64,000 nt of DNA, from the NCBI GenBank assembly GCA_010093485.1, contig MU001498.1:53697-117696 (forward strand), written 5' to 3'. Both the position numbers and the translations under genes were made by a program. This stretch comes from Karstenula rhodostoma CBS 690.94. Taxonomy: Eukaryota; Ascomycota; Dothideomycetes; Pleosporales; Didymosphaeriaceae. Below, in pieces: positions 36,191-50,064 of the stretch (the first letter of the stretch is position 1; each line of letters begins with the position of its first letter). Below the pieces are notes generated by a model. It saw only the letters and a program-made list of their open reading frames with translations, was not told where the DNA came from and did not search any database.

Positions 36191-38610
36191 TTAAACTAGT
36201 ATAGTTCTATAGGTAGAAAAAAAGAGATAGTAAAGAGAAAAAAAAACTATATACTAAATAATATTAGTAAACTAATTTCTATTATAATAGGTTCTAATCT
36301 ATACTAAGTTAATAGTTACTATAGAGATTTATAGAAAAGTTTCTAACTTATTACTTATTTAATTAAAAGTAGCCTATTAGCTAGGGCTATATTATTTAGG
36401 GGTTCTTAAAAAAGTTTAGTATATTTAGTATTTCTTTTAGCTAAATTTAGCTAGTTACTATACTTATAATACTAGAGGTATTATAGTAATTAAGGGTAAT
36501 AGGAATAGAAGCTATAATAGAGGTAATAAGAGGGTATTAAAAGATAAAATAAATAAAAATAAAGAATAAAAAGAATAGAGAGTTTAAATAGTATATATTT
36601 TATTTAAATACTCTATTTACTTATCTATACTAAGTCTATATTATATAACTAGTATATTATCTAGATAAGAGACCTAAGTAAAAGATAATTATACTTTACC
36701 TAAAATTAAATAGGGTATTAACTTATTTATATCCCTTTATAGAAGTATTCCTTATATATTATCTAGTTATTAGCTTAGTAAAATATAAATATATAATATT
36801 ACTATCCTTTTTATTATATATCTAGTCCTTCTATATTCTAGTTTCTATTTTAAATATATAATAGAAGTAATTAGTTATATTATTCTAATATAAAGTATAT
36901 TTTTATAATCTAGTTTAGTTTTAAAATAATCCTCCCTATTTTATAGTTATCTCTAAAATTAACTATCTTTATAAAGTATATTTTAAAGTTATATAATAAA
37001 TTTATATTCTATTTATCTCTCTCTATTTCCTTAATTTTATTAATTTATTTAGAGTGTATAATTTTATATTTATTCTAAAGAATAGCCTAAGTATTATAAA
37101 TTATATATTTATTAATATAGAGACCTTATTAGGCTAGAGTAGTTTTTATTTTATTTATTCCTAGAAATATCTATTCTAGGTAGTAGTTAGTAGGTATTAA
37201 ATAGAACTAGTAGTTATCCTTTACCTATTTATTATCTATAGTATACTAATAGGTTATAATAGTATTTCTAATATACTTAGCTTAACTATTATTAATACTA
37301 ATATACTAATCCTATCTATATTTAAACGGGTTTCTTTTAATAAAGTAGGTAATATAGTATAGTCTCTAGTAGGCTATATAAATAGGTAATTTATTATAGA
37401 ATAACTTAGTATATAGTTTACTAGTATTATTAGTATTTTATATAAAGAAGTTAAGTTCTCTCTTTTATTTAGTAGAGGTAAAAGGTATATATAATAGGGA
37501 GCTTATTATTTATAAATTAGAGTAGTATACTAGGGCTATATAGATATAAATTTATCTTAAAAAAAAAGTTATTTTATAGGTATTATTATATCCCTATAAG
37601 TATAGCTATAGGGTATTAGAGTATATAAGGGTAATAGGCCCTAATATATTAGTATTAGTATTAGTATTACTAATAGCTATCTCTTTAGCTAGGGAGTTTA
37701 TAGTACCTAAATAGAGCTAGTTTATATAAAAGGGTAGAATCTTAGTATATAAATATTATAAGGTTACTTAAAAGGGGTATATATTATCCTTAAGATATTA
37801 CTATTTAAGAAGCTATTAATAATAATATAATAATAGACTTTATTTAGAGACTAGAATTATATATAGGTAAGAATAAATATTTTTATTATATTACTAGCCT
37901 TATTAAAATATATATTAGGGATAGTATCTACTAGTACTAGTCTAGTAAGGCTAGATTTACTATTCTAACTAATCTATCTACCTACCTAGATAAGGCTATA
38001 AAAGTTTACTAGTAGTATAAAATATAGTATTATATATATATCTAATATATCTAGATCTTTTATAAAAGTATTTATAACTACTATAATATTTATCTCTAAG
38101 GCCTAAAATTATACTAGACTTATAAATTATTTTTTCTTTTTTATTTTTTTATAGTACTTAGAATAGTTAAGCTATAAAGCTAGTATATTAATAGTTATAG
38201 TAAGGTTAATATAAATAAGGACCTTTTTATATAATTAAAAAATTTCTTTAATATATTTTACTATAACTAGTATAGGGTCTATACTTATTATATATAAAAT
38301 ATAGACTTTATACTAGATTTTAGGCTAAATAATAAACTCTCTAAAGGTTATAATATTAGTAGAAAGTTTAAAAAATTAAAAGGCTTAGTTTTATTTAATA
38401 GGTAGTAGGGTTATAGAGAGGAGTATAAAAGGGATATAATATTTAGTAAATATATAAAGATTATAAAAATAAGGGCAATAAACTATATTTAAAAGAATAA
38501 TATAATAGAACTTATTTACTATAATTCTCTCTAATACTTCTAATACTTTCTACCTAATAATATAGACCTAGAAGGAATTATTTAAAATACTTTTAGGGGT
38601 TATTAGAATA
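36191..38610. other. Unassigned RIP DNA
   Basis: No gene recognised. Plus-strand frames around 37,800-38,110 are stop-poor (for example KARFTILTNLSTYLDK) and may be the end of a decayed gene. Two loose copies of the aaaagttt motif occur at about 36,327 and 36,398. Confidence 0.5.
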
Positions 38611-38619
38611 ATAGATATT

Positions 38620-40200
38620 TATTTATTATATACTTCTTACTACTATATAGTAGCTCTAATCTATAATTTAAAATAATAATAAAGAAAATTAAAATAGAGT
38701 ACTACTAGTAAAATAATAATAATAGTCTAACTATAGTCTAAAAAGTAGGTAGAAAAAAGAAAAAAAAGATTTTTATTAAATCTAATACCTATAATATAGA
38801 TAACTATACTCTCCTCTATTAAAATTATATAGAGAGTTTACTCTTATTATCCTTTAAACTAGACTAACTTTTTAAGATTCTTTTATAATAGTTATACTAT
38901 ATTAATATCTAGATAATTAGGATAGATAGCTTTTTTAGTTTTCTAAAGGGCCTCTTTTTTTTAGATTAAGAGAAATTCTAGGGCCTTATACTACTTAATA
39001 GATATCTTAAAATATACCTCTAAATTATTAAACTTATAAGTAAAAATTTTTAAGATATCTAGAGTATAGACTATATAGGCTATTTCTAGTAAATAACTAG
39101 TTTATATTTTATAGGCTTTTACCTCTATTTTATTTATTATCTTATTAACCTCCTCCTTTAATAGTTTCTATAGTAGGTAATTAGTAATAAAAAGCTTTCT
39201 ATTAAAGGTAATAAGGAGATAGTATATTATACTAATATTAATCTCTTTTTCTATTTAATAAAGTATTATCTACCTTATAATATAATTAAAAGTCTAAGAG
39301 GTAGTTTATTATTTACTAAATAGGTTTAACTAAAGTAGGTAATTTTAGATTTAATTATAGTAATAGTTATATATCTCTTTATTAATTTATCCCTATATAG
39401 TAAGGTAGAAAGGATAAATAAGCTAGATATACTAGACTAAAAGACTATTTACTTTATAAAAAAAAAAATAGTAAATAGTCTTTATAAACTTATCTCTATT
39501 ATAGCCCTTATAGTATTAAGGAATAATAGTAATAAGGCTATTATAAAGGAATATATTCTAGATACTAGTTATATAATTATTTTTAAGTTATAAGCTTAAT
39601 ATTTTAGTACTATAGCTAGACTAGCTACTTATAAAGTATATAAAATCTAAGAGTATACTAAAAAATTTTTAAATAAAATTATAATACTACTATATTTAAA
39701 TATAGTTTTTAATACTAGTAAATAGATAATTTTTAGAGCCCTTTATATTAAATAACTATAAAAGCTATTAAATAATAAAACTAGTATTATACTTAAATTA
39801 TAGGTTATCTATATTAAAAATACTAAAACTAGAGGTTATATTTTTTAGGTCTTCTCTTAGTATATTCTATAGAATAGAGGATAGCCCTACCTATATCTAT
39901 ATAAATACTAGCTAGTAAAGGAAAATAAATACCTTCTTAAATAGGTTATTTACTATAGAAGAGAATAAAGTAAGATCTATTCTAATTCTATAAATAGTTA
40001 TACTATCTCTATTCTAGTAAATAAAAGTATTTAAATTTTCCCTATACTAAAAAGTACTAAAGAAGTATACTATATTAATAAACTAATTTATAAAGATAGG
40101 ATATTTTATAGTAAAATAGTTATATATTTATATTTTAAATATATTATATAGCTCTCTATTCTAATCCTCTACCTCGTAATTATTTAGCTTAGTAATAAAA
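38620..40200 (+). pseudogene. Plus-strand relic of an unrecognised protein
   Basis: A single plus-strand frame, allowing RIP stops, reads as a continuous protein of about 500 residues. It starts with a Lys/Arg-rich stretch near 38,750 and includes WNYIESLLLLSFK-like and AIIKEYILDTSYIIIFKL-like segments (about 38,820 and 39,540). Bulky hydrophobics are regularly spaced, as in a folded protein. No catalytic motif is visible and I cannot name a family. Confidence 0.3.
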
Positions 40201-42065
40201 AAGCTAGCCTCCTTTTAAAAAACTAGTAAATTAAAATTAGAATAATCTAGAACCTCTATAAATACTATATAAAGAAGTATATTTTAGAGATATTATAAAC
40301 TAGTAAATCTATATATTTTTTTAAGGGCTAATATATTAGTAGTAAAGTTATAAGCCTCTTAAAATCTATTACCTTAGGGGGAAAGACTAAGGAAGGCTAC
40401 TAGGGTAATAAGAATAAGTTTAAACTAAGTAGACTAGCTAGTTTATTCTAGTAAAAAAAGCTAGAAAGTATAATAATATTCTTTAAATAGATTTAAATAT
40501 ATATAGTTATAGTACTCTTTAATAATAGGGGGAACTTCTATTATATCTAAATAGATTATAACCTATTTTTAAACTAGTTACTAATATTTTTATAAATAAA
40601 GGATTTTAGGTTATATAACCCTAGGAGATAAAGTATAAAAGAAAAAAAAAAAATCTTCTAGAGAGGGTTAGTATAGTAAAGAGTAGAGTCTTAGTAAAAT
40701 TTAATAGAAACTATAGAAATATTATATTTATACTTCTATATTACTTAGATTTATATAAAGTAGAAGGTTTTTATTACTATATTTTACTATATATAAGCTA
40801 TACTCTTTATAATAGTATATAGATAAAAGAGTTTAGATTTAAGTTTAATTTTAGATATAATAATAAATACTAGATATACTTACTATATAATAATACTAGT
40901 AAAGATTTTTAAAAATCTAGTATATACTATCTATAGGTTTATAGATATAGAAGGTATACTAGATATAAATTATAGTTATTATTCCTATATATACTATACC
41001 TATACTAAAGTATATTATAGCTAGGACTTTAGAAAAGAGGTTATACTATAATTTAGTTATATAGTAGGAGTAATAGGCTTAGCTAGAAATAATATAGATT
41101 AAAAGTAATAAAAATTAAAATATAAATTAATTAAAAATATAGGGGTACTATATAGCTTAGGTAGGGTTCCTATAATACTAGTAGAAGATACCTTAAATTA
41201 ATAGGTTATACTAAGGTAGGTAAATAGGGGTAGAATAGAAAAAAAGAACTATTAGCTTATAACTATTTTAATATAATTAGAGTACTAGAGATTATACTTA
41301 GTTATACTATTATAAAAATAGTTATAGATTATATAATTATTATATAGATAGGTAAATATATTATACTTTATAGTAGTTCTAGTAATAATTAAGCTATATA
41401 TATTATAGTAATAACTATTACTATATACTAGTAGACTAGAATAAAATATCTTAGCCTTAGTAAGAATAATAAAGTTCTTATAGTTCTATAAAAAAGAATA
41501 GTTATTAGATAGGTTATTAACTAATTTTTAGATTTTATATCTTTATTTAGATATAGTAGTATTATAATACTCTCTACTAAAGTAAAAAAATACCTTACTA
41601 GAAAGAAAAGTATAGTAATATAATATATAAAATATAAAGTTATAAGTTTTATTAAAATAAATAAATATTACTTAGGCTATAGTAAATAGAAGAGGTAGTC
41701 TCGATTTTAGCCCTAATTTAGGTTAAAATTAATAGGCTACTAAAGTAAAGGGAATATATAGTACTATTTAATTTTAGTTATAGTCTAGACTAAAATTAAA
41801 TAGCTACTAAACTAGACTAGAAAAACGTTATATATTAGTATATAATAAGGATAATATAATTACTAATATTAAATAATAAATATACTAGTAATAATAATAT
41901 ATATACTATTAGGTATTTATAAAAAAAAAAAACTAATTAAAAGTAATTTACTAGATATACTATAGTATATATATAAAGTTATATATTCTAGGGACCCTAT
42001 ATATAGAAAAGTATATAATAAAAATAGCTCTATTAATAATATCTTTATAGTATCTATACTAGAGG
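40201..42065. other. Unassigned RIP DNA
   Basis: Stop-dense on both strands with no recognised motif. It may join the relics on either side into one longer plus-strand gene, but I see no continuous frame to support that. Confidence 0.5.
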
Positions 42066-42069
42066 ATAT

Positions 42070-43110
42070 AATATAATAAATATATTAATATACTTTAAAA
42101 AAGAATATTACCTAGTTTATTATATAAAAGTATAAGAGTTAGATAGTAGAGAATAGAAAGACTAATATTAGGGAAGTATATAAAAGTACTAGTAAGGTTA
42201 GTACTAAAAAAAGGTATACTAAGAGATAAAATAATAAAGAGGAAGACTAAAATATAAAAAAGAAAAGAAAGAAGTAACTAAAAAAAGCTAGTATAAAAAA
42301 GGTAAATAAAAAACTAAAATAGAAATTAAAAGAGATAATAGTATAAAAAATAGTAAATATATAAAATTTATCTACTATAATAACTAAAAATATTATAATA
42401 AGTAAAAAGAAATAAAGATATAAAAAGTTTATTTAGGGTTTATTAGAAGTAGATATAAATATAATAGGTAGTATAATTAGTAGGGCTATAATAGTTAAAG
42501 TAGTAGACTATTTATAGAATTAGAAAATAGTATTATAGATATAAAGAGTATAATATAAAGAGGGAAAGAAGTTTTTTACTAATATAGAAAATAGAATAAG
42601 TAAATTTATAGTAGGAAAAAGTATATTATTTAAAAGAAATAGAAAAAGTAATATAAATTAAAAATAAAACTAGCTAGTACTATTATAATATTTAAGAGAT
42701 ATATATATAGAGTCTAGTTTTATAAAAAGGAATATAGTAAGGTTTATATTACTATATATAATAGTAAAATAGAGCTAGACTATTAGAATTATTAAAGAAA
42801 TAAGATAGTAATAGATATAGGTAGTAATTTAAATAAAATTTAAAGTAGTAGAAATAATAATATAGGAGTAAAAAGTATTATCTAGTAGATAAGAAAGAGG
42901 CTATATAACTATAATAAAGAAATACTTATTTAGAGTTTTATATTATATATTAGAAGGGGAAAAAGTTATAGAGTATATAAATTTATCTATATAAAAAAAG
43001 TTTAGAAAATAGCTAGAAGTAGAAAAGAGGTAGTATATACTAAAAATAAAATTTAGAATTAAAATATTTATAATCTTATTTTAGAATACTATTTTAAATA
43101 TATATATTAA
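42070..43110 (+). pseudogene. Plus-strand relic of a Lys-rich unrecognised protein
   Basis: The plus-strand frame from about 42,100 reads through RIP stops with a strongly basic or mixed-charge composition (VENRKTNIREVYKSTSKVS, then runs of Lys/Glu), a FFTNIENR segment (about 42,570) and KFRKW near 43,000. Coiled-coil-like charge patterning is evident around 42,230-42,330. I considered the Lys/Glu-rich C-terminus of a pogo/Fot1 transposase, but no DDE catalytic block was found upstream, so it is left unnamed. Confidence 0.3.
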
Positions 43111-43370
43111 AAGAGGTATAACTATAATATAGTTTAGCTTCTAAATAAATATAGTTATAAAGTATAATAAGGAGATATTTAAAGATTCTATAGTAATTAA
43201 GAATATATATATTACCTATATAATAAATAAACTACCTCCTAAAAAATTATTACTAAAGAAACTATTAAATAGTAACTTAGTAAGATATAACTTAGTAAGA
43301 GGTCTATAGTTAGTATATTATACTATTAAAGAGAAAAGTTTTAGTAATATTAATATATAGAAGGATATAC

Positions 43371-43470
43371 CTTATAATAGGGGTTAATAAAAAAGTTTAG
43401 ATATATATAAAGGATTATACTAAAGGGGACTATAGGAAAGTTAAACTTTTCTAACTACCCCTATTATAGT
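43371..43470. repeat. 100-bp inverted-repeat unit (MITE-like)
   Basis: The left arm 43,371-43,399 (cttataataggggttaataa and on) and the right arm 43,443-43,470 (ending cccctattatag) are inverted matches over about 28 bases with a few transitions and short differences. It has the size and form of a miniature inverted-repeat element and contains two copies of the G-run/aaaagttt motif. It lies 10 bp from the 22-bp minisatellite. Confidence 0.6.
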
Positions 43471-43478
43471 TTCTAAAT

Positions 43479-44009
43479 ACTAGGTATTAGTTAATAGAAT
43501 AATTAGTATTAGTTAATAGAATAATTAGTATTAGTTAATAAAATATTAAGTATTAATTAATAAAATAATTAGTATTAGTTAATAGAATATTAAGTATTAG
43601 TTAATAGGATAATTAGTATTAGTTAATAGAATAATTAGTATTAGTTAATAGAATATTAAGTATTAGTTAATAGAATATTAAGTATTAGTTAATAGAATAA
43701 TTAATATTAGTTAATAGNNNNNNNNNNNNATATTAAGTATTAGTTAATAGAATAATTAGTATTAGTTAATAGAATACTAGGTATTAATTAATAGGATAAT
43801 TAATATTAGTTAATAGGATATTAAGTATTAGTTAATAGGATAATTAGTATTAGTTAATAGAATATTAAGTATTAGTTAATAGAATAATTAGTATTAGTTA
43901 ATAGAATATTAAATATTAGTTAATAGAATAATTAATATTAATTAATAGATAGAATAATCGGTATTAGTTAATAGGATACTAGATATTAGTTAATAGAATA
44001 TCGGGTATT
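43479..44009. repeat. 22-bp minisatellite, about 24 units
   Basis: Tandem attagtattagttaatagaat-type units with 22-bp spacing (for example 43,486 and 43,508), alternating aattagtatt and attaagtatt forms. An assembly gap of 12 N at 43,718-43,729 interrupts it, so the true unit number is unknown. Late units contain atcgg, keeping CG. Confidence 0.95.
43718..43729. other. Assembly gap (12 N)
   Basis: A run of 12 N within the 22-bp minisatellite, probably a collapsed or unresolved repeat. Confidence 1.
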
Positions 44010-47000
44010 ACTACTTTATATATATACTACTTTTTATAGGATATATAGTATATATTCTATAATCTAATATACTTAGAAATTTTATAAAATAATATAAATT
44101 ACTAAAAATATATAATAGAATAGTTTAAGTAGTCTCTTTTATTTAGAAGGGATATTAATATTAGTAAAAATTATATATAATTTAGAGACTTTTTTAGCTT
44201 TTATTATTTATAATAAATAAAGTAAAAAAGTAAACTATTATAATAAAACTTCTATATAACTAGCTAAATTTTAGAACTATATATTATTTAATTAGAATAG
44301 AGAATTTTAGACTTTTTATTAACTAAAAAAAATATTTTATATATTCTAATTAGTTTTTAAAACGTAATATAATAATATTTCTCTAAATACTAATATAATT
44401 AATATATTATTTATAATTACTTTAGTTATAGAATATTAAACTTAGTTATATATTTTTAAATATTTATTTAGTATATAATTCTTTTTTAGGTATTAGTCTA
44501 GTCTAATACTAATTAATATTTTAAAAATTTAAAATTCTTTTTTTAACTTAATTTAATTTTATCCCTTATTTATTTTTTTACTATAATACTATTATAATAT
44601 TTAATTCTAACTATACTTTTAATAGTTTTATATTATCTTTTTTATTTATTTTAATTTTCTTTAAAATATTTTATATTTATAGAATATTATCTATATTCTT
44701 TATTTCTATAATACTTTTTAATACTTTTTAATAAAATAAAAATTTTTCTAGTACTAAAGTATTTATTATATATAATATAAATATATTTATCTAAAATAAT
44801 ATTATAATTATAATATATAAAATAAAATATAAATATTTTTTTTTATTATTATTTTAATTAATATTAATAGGAATTTATAGATACTATTATCCTCTAAATT
44901 TATTTATTTTAAAGTTATAATACTATATCCTTTTATATTAAAAAGTATACTATTATTTTATATATTTTTACTAATAAATCTACTATATAATATTATAAAT
45001 ATTATATAATACTTTTTTTATAATATTTTACTTTTTTATTAGTATATTTTTTTTAAGTACTAAATAATTATTATAGAATAATATTAGTATTATAAAAAGT
45101 ATTTTAATAATTTTAACTAAAAGTATATTCTCTTTTATAAGATTCTAAAACTCTAGAAATAGGCTAAATAGTATTTTTATTAAATTAAGTAATTTTATTT
45201 TATTATAAAAAATATTATTCTTACCTTTTTCTAAAATTATATAGATAATAGTAAATAAAAGTATTTTCTTTTATAATAAATTATATTTCTAAATTAGTAT
45301 AAAATAAACTTTTAAAGTAAATTAGTTATATTTAGTCTTTTTATTTATATATATTCTTATCTAATACCTAGACTAATATCTACTTTATAAATATATTTTT
45401 ATATTATATTATTTATTTTAGTTATATACTATCTCTTTATTAATTAGTAATAATAGACTAGAGATCTATATTATTCTATTATAAATATAGTTATTTATTT
45501 AATCTAGTTTTTAATATTTTTATAAATAGAAAACTAAAAAAATACTATATATATAATAAATAAAAATATTTTCTATTAATTTCTATTATATCTCTTTCTA
45601 AATACTATATTATTAATAGGTTTATTAATATTATAATTTAATTATATTCTATATTTTATATTTTATTATTTTTACTAAATTTTTTATAGCTCTTTACTCT
45701 AATAAAACTAATTCTATAAAAATTATTTTAAAATAGCTATTATTTATTATATAAGGCCTATTAAATCCCTTTTTTAATATTCTTTTCTAGACTAAATATA
45801 ATATAATTAATACTATATACTCCTTTACTATTATATATAGAGAATTTAGATATAAAATCTATTTAATTTATAATAGTATAAATATCTATTTAGCCTACTT
45901 CTATATTTTTAAATTTATAGATATTAAATAAAATATTAAACTTTATCTTCTCTAATAATTCTATATCTAATTATAATAATAAAAGTAGTAGAAATAAATT
46001 TTATAATAAAAACCTCTTTATAAAAAATTTTATAATTACTAAAAACTAAATATATTAATAGAATTCTTTTATTTAGTAACTTTTAGATTTTATAAATCTA
46101 GACTATTTATATAAATCTATATTTTTATTTAAAAAATTAAACTATATATTAGTATTCTATTAAAAGTTTAAAAATATTTAAATAAATATTTATTCTATTT
46201 ATAATTACTAATAGTTTAACCTCTATATTATTTAGAGAGAGTATAATAATTACTACTAAAATTAAATAAAAAATAATAGACTAGATTTTATTCTATTATA
46301 TAGGAGTAGAAATAATATAAATTTAAAATCTCTATTTTTATTATTACTATTTCTTACTAATATAGAAAAATATTTATTTATTTAAATTTAAATTACTATA
46401 GAAATATATATCTATAGGGGGGTCTAATACTATTATTATAGTTATATCTATAATTTTATTATTAATATAGTAATATCTTTTTCTTAATTTCTATAGTTTT
46501 CTTAAAAGGTTAAAATTATTATTCTAAAGTCTATTTAAATTAAGGGAAATAATCTAGATTAGATTAATTATTAATTTAAGAAAAATTATTATATATATTA
46601 TTTTATTATATAATAATAGTTTCTATTTCTAGTTATTTATTATTCTAATTACTAAAATATTACTATTAATTATAAAACTTTTATATTTTTTTTTATTAAT
46701 AATTTTATTAAATAGTAACTAGAAGTTTTTTACTTTAATTCTAAAAACTTTAGTTCTAGTTAAATAACTAATACTATATCTAATACCTTTTTTAACTAAT
46801 AGTTTTATTTTTTAAATATAAATAATATATTATCTAGTACTACTTTTATATAAAGAGGAGGTAAGAGTATATATAATAATAATAAAAAAACTAGTACTAA
46901 AAATAATATATATAAAAATAAAAATAAGTTTTTAAAAACTTTAGCTATATCTAATTTAGATATAACTATTTCTAAATTTAAATTTCTTTAAAACTAAATT

Positions 47001-49300
47001 TATTTTTATACTAGCTATATTTACCTCTTTATAGGAGTTATTTACCTAATACTAATTACTAAATTTACTAGAAATATTTATTATCTAAGTTTTATATTCC
47101 CTTTATTATACCCTACTAGTATAGATAATTATAATAAGTCTTATTTATAAAAAGTTAATTTTATTATTTATATATATTACCTTTTTTATTATAAAAATAG
47201 ATATTTTATTTACTATTTTTAATTTTAGTTTACTCTATTTAATATAATAATATAAAAGGTATTTATAATATAAACTAGTTTTATAACTAAATAAAATATT
47301 AATAATTTTTTATTATAAATTAAGGATATTTAGACTACCTTTTTAGGGCCTAATTAAGAAGTATTACTAATTAACTCTATTATTTATATAGATATCTAGT
47401 TTTAGGGAATATAGTTATACTAGTAATAAAAAAATAAAAAGTTTAATACTATAATAAATTATTATAATTTTAATTATTTAATATCTATCTAATATTTTCT
47501 AAATTAAGTAGTTAAAAAATTTTATTTTATTTATTATTTTTTTTATTACTAATAATTTTTAATATAATCTCCTCTAGTTTATACTATAATTTAAGAAGTA
47601 GTAAGTAATAACCTTAAATATATAAAAAAAACTTATTTAAAACTTTTTAAAAAAATATTTTTATATTATAGCTTATTATTTCTATATTTAATTTATTATA
47701 TTTAAAAAGTATATCCTTATTTTTTTTTTTAATATTTAAAACTTCTAGGATTATTATAAATAATAGGGGTATAGAAATATCTATAACTATAAACTTTACT
47801 ATATTAGTAATACTTTAGATCTAGATTTAGAATTAGACCCTTTAGTTATAAAGACTAATATTAAATATCTAGTCTAATACTAGTTTAATACTATTTTAGT
47901 AATCTATTCTAATTTAATATAATCTAATAATACTATTATTCTAATTAATACTATAATATTATTATTACTTTCTTTTATAAAAATAAAATTTAATAATTAG
48001 AAATTATTATTAATTTTTATTTAGTATTATATATACTAATATATTTCTAGTTACTATTTTTAAAAGAATACTACTATAAAAGAAAAAATTTCTAAATTTA
48101 AAATTTTTTAGTTTATTTATTTATACTCTACTTTTATTATTCCTCCTAGAAAGTAATATAAATATTTTAAACCTATTTATAATTATATATAATTTAATTC
48201 TTTTTATTCTATATTAGTATTAGACTAGAGGGCTAATACTAATATTTAAGTTTATACTAATATAATTAGTATAGTTTAGTATATTAGTATATATATCTTA
48301 AAAACTAAAAAATATATTATTTTCTATATAAATTTTATAGTATTTATTTTTTTCTATTTATATAAAAATCGGGTTTTTACTTTATTTATATTTAAGCTTA
48401 TAAATAAAATAATTAGAAAAAGAGACTATTTAGTTTAAAAAGTTATATATATATTATTTAGTCTTTTATTTATATAGTCTATATAAATTATAATAAGTAT
48501 TAATTACTAATTTAAAAAAATATAGTCTACTATATTCTTTTTTTACTAAGTCTAATAAATAAATAAATAAGAAAGAACTTAATTCTAATAATATTTTATT
48601 TTAGAGTAAAAAGTTAATATTCTAGAAATATAAAAAATATTTATTTATATTTAATAATTTCTATTATATTAACTTCCTTTTATATTTTAATTATAAAAAT
48701 AAAATTCCCTCTAAATAATCTAGAACTAAACTATATATTCTATTTTATTATTTATAGTATTCTTCTATATTATATCTAGTTTATTTTTATTATATTAAAT
48801 TTATATTTTATTATATCTTCTAGTATATAAATAATATTTATAACTTTTAGAAATAATTATTTAAAATTAATACTAAAATCTATTACTATTATTATATATA
48901 TTTTATTTATAAATATATTAATTATTATAGAAATAATCTTAATTAAATAGAAATAAAAAACTTAGAACTTAAAAAAATATCTATTTAAAACTAATTTAAA
49001 TTAAATAAACTAATAGCTTAAAAACCTATTATTAATAGTAAACTAGTTAACTAAAATATACTAAAGTCTAGACCTATTAACTATACTAAGGACTAGAATA
49101 CTAAAAAATATAATAATTACTAAAATCTAAATAATTTAACCTATTAAAAGTAGTTAATTTAGAAATATTTTATTACTAGAATAAAATAGTCTAATACTAA
49201 CTCTAATACTCTAGCTATTTAATAAAGAATTATCTTTAATATAGTAATAAATTATTTTAAGATAATTTTTAATAGAAAAATATTACTATAGCTTTTTATT
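44010..49300. other. Very AT-rich unassigned DNA, left of Gypsy copy 2
   Basis: This 5.3-kb stretch is visibly poorer in C and G than the DNA to its left and has long T and A tracts. No LTR, RT motif or tandem array was recognised. The target duplication shows it was continuous with 57,632 onward before Gypsy copy 2 inserted. It is probably an older, saturated RIP product of an unidentified repeat. Confidence 0.6.
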
Positions 49301-49305
49301 AATTT
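49301..49305. repeat. Target-site duplication AATTT, left copy
   Basis: aattt precedes the left LTR of Gypsy copy 2 and recurs at 57,627-57,631. Confidence 0.9.
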
Positions 49306-49551
49306 TATAAGACTAGAATATAGTTAAATAGGGCGAATACTCTTAGAATTAAATAGATAAAAGAAACTATATAAATTAAAACTAAATTTAAAATACTAAA
49401 ATAGAGAGGGTCTTAGAGAGAAACTCTCTATATACTAGGTATTTAAAATCTACTAACTAATCTATATATAGACTACTAGATAAGGCCTAAACTTAAAGGT
49501 AAATAAATATTCTATAAGGGGATTTAACCTTAGGTTAAATTAACCCTTATA
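49306..49551 (-). repeat. Gypsy copy 2, 3' LTR
   Basis: 246 bp, starting tataagactag and ending cttata on the plus strand. A C-run complement of the purine tract follows. Confidence 0.95.
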
Positions 49552-50064
49552 CTACCCCCCTTTAAGCGCGATTTAGAGTCTTAATAGTTTCTAAGAACTA
49601 TAAGAATACCTATATTTATAAAAAAAAAGAAAAGAATAAATTAGTTTAGAGAGAAAAAAATAAAAATAAAAAAAAATATTCTCTATACTTTTAAAAAATT
49701 TCCTATTAAACTTATATAGTTATAGACTAGATTAGAGTATTCTACTCTAGTATAATTATATAGGGCTCTATAATTTTCTATATAAAAATACCTTTATTTA
49801 GAATTTTTTTAAGTAGTTAGCTATATACTATTATATATATATTATATAGGGTTCTCTAATTCTATAAAGAGAGGTTAAGATTTAGTTTAAAACTTTAAAT
49901 TCCTTACTTATAATTAAAAACTTAAAGTATTTAATATATAAAGCTCGATCCTTTATAGTATTAAAAAGTATAAGGTAAATATACCTTATAAATACTAGAT
50001 AGGTTATTTAAATTAAGTTACTATACTAACTAGCCTATTTTTAAATAATCCTTAATTAATTACT

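Noticed and set aside
42070..43110. C-terminus of a pogo/Fot1 transposase
   Set aside because: A Lys/Glu-rich stretch is the only similarity. No DDE catalytic block or paired terminal repeats with TA duplication could be found.
20960..43470. A Starship with a DUF3435 tyrosine recombinase
   Set aside because: I looked for an R...HxxR...Y-type frame at the edges of the block and saw none. RIP removes His codons, so absence is not proof, but nothing supports the call.
43479..44009. CRISPR-like direct repeats
   Set aside because: Units are contiguous 22-bp tandem copies without unique spacers, so this is a minisatellite.
44010..49300. Long frames in T-rich stretches as genes
   Set aside because: They consist of Phe/Leu/Ile/Asn/Lys/Tyr codons expected from composition alone and contain no motif. 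They were not listed as genes.
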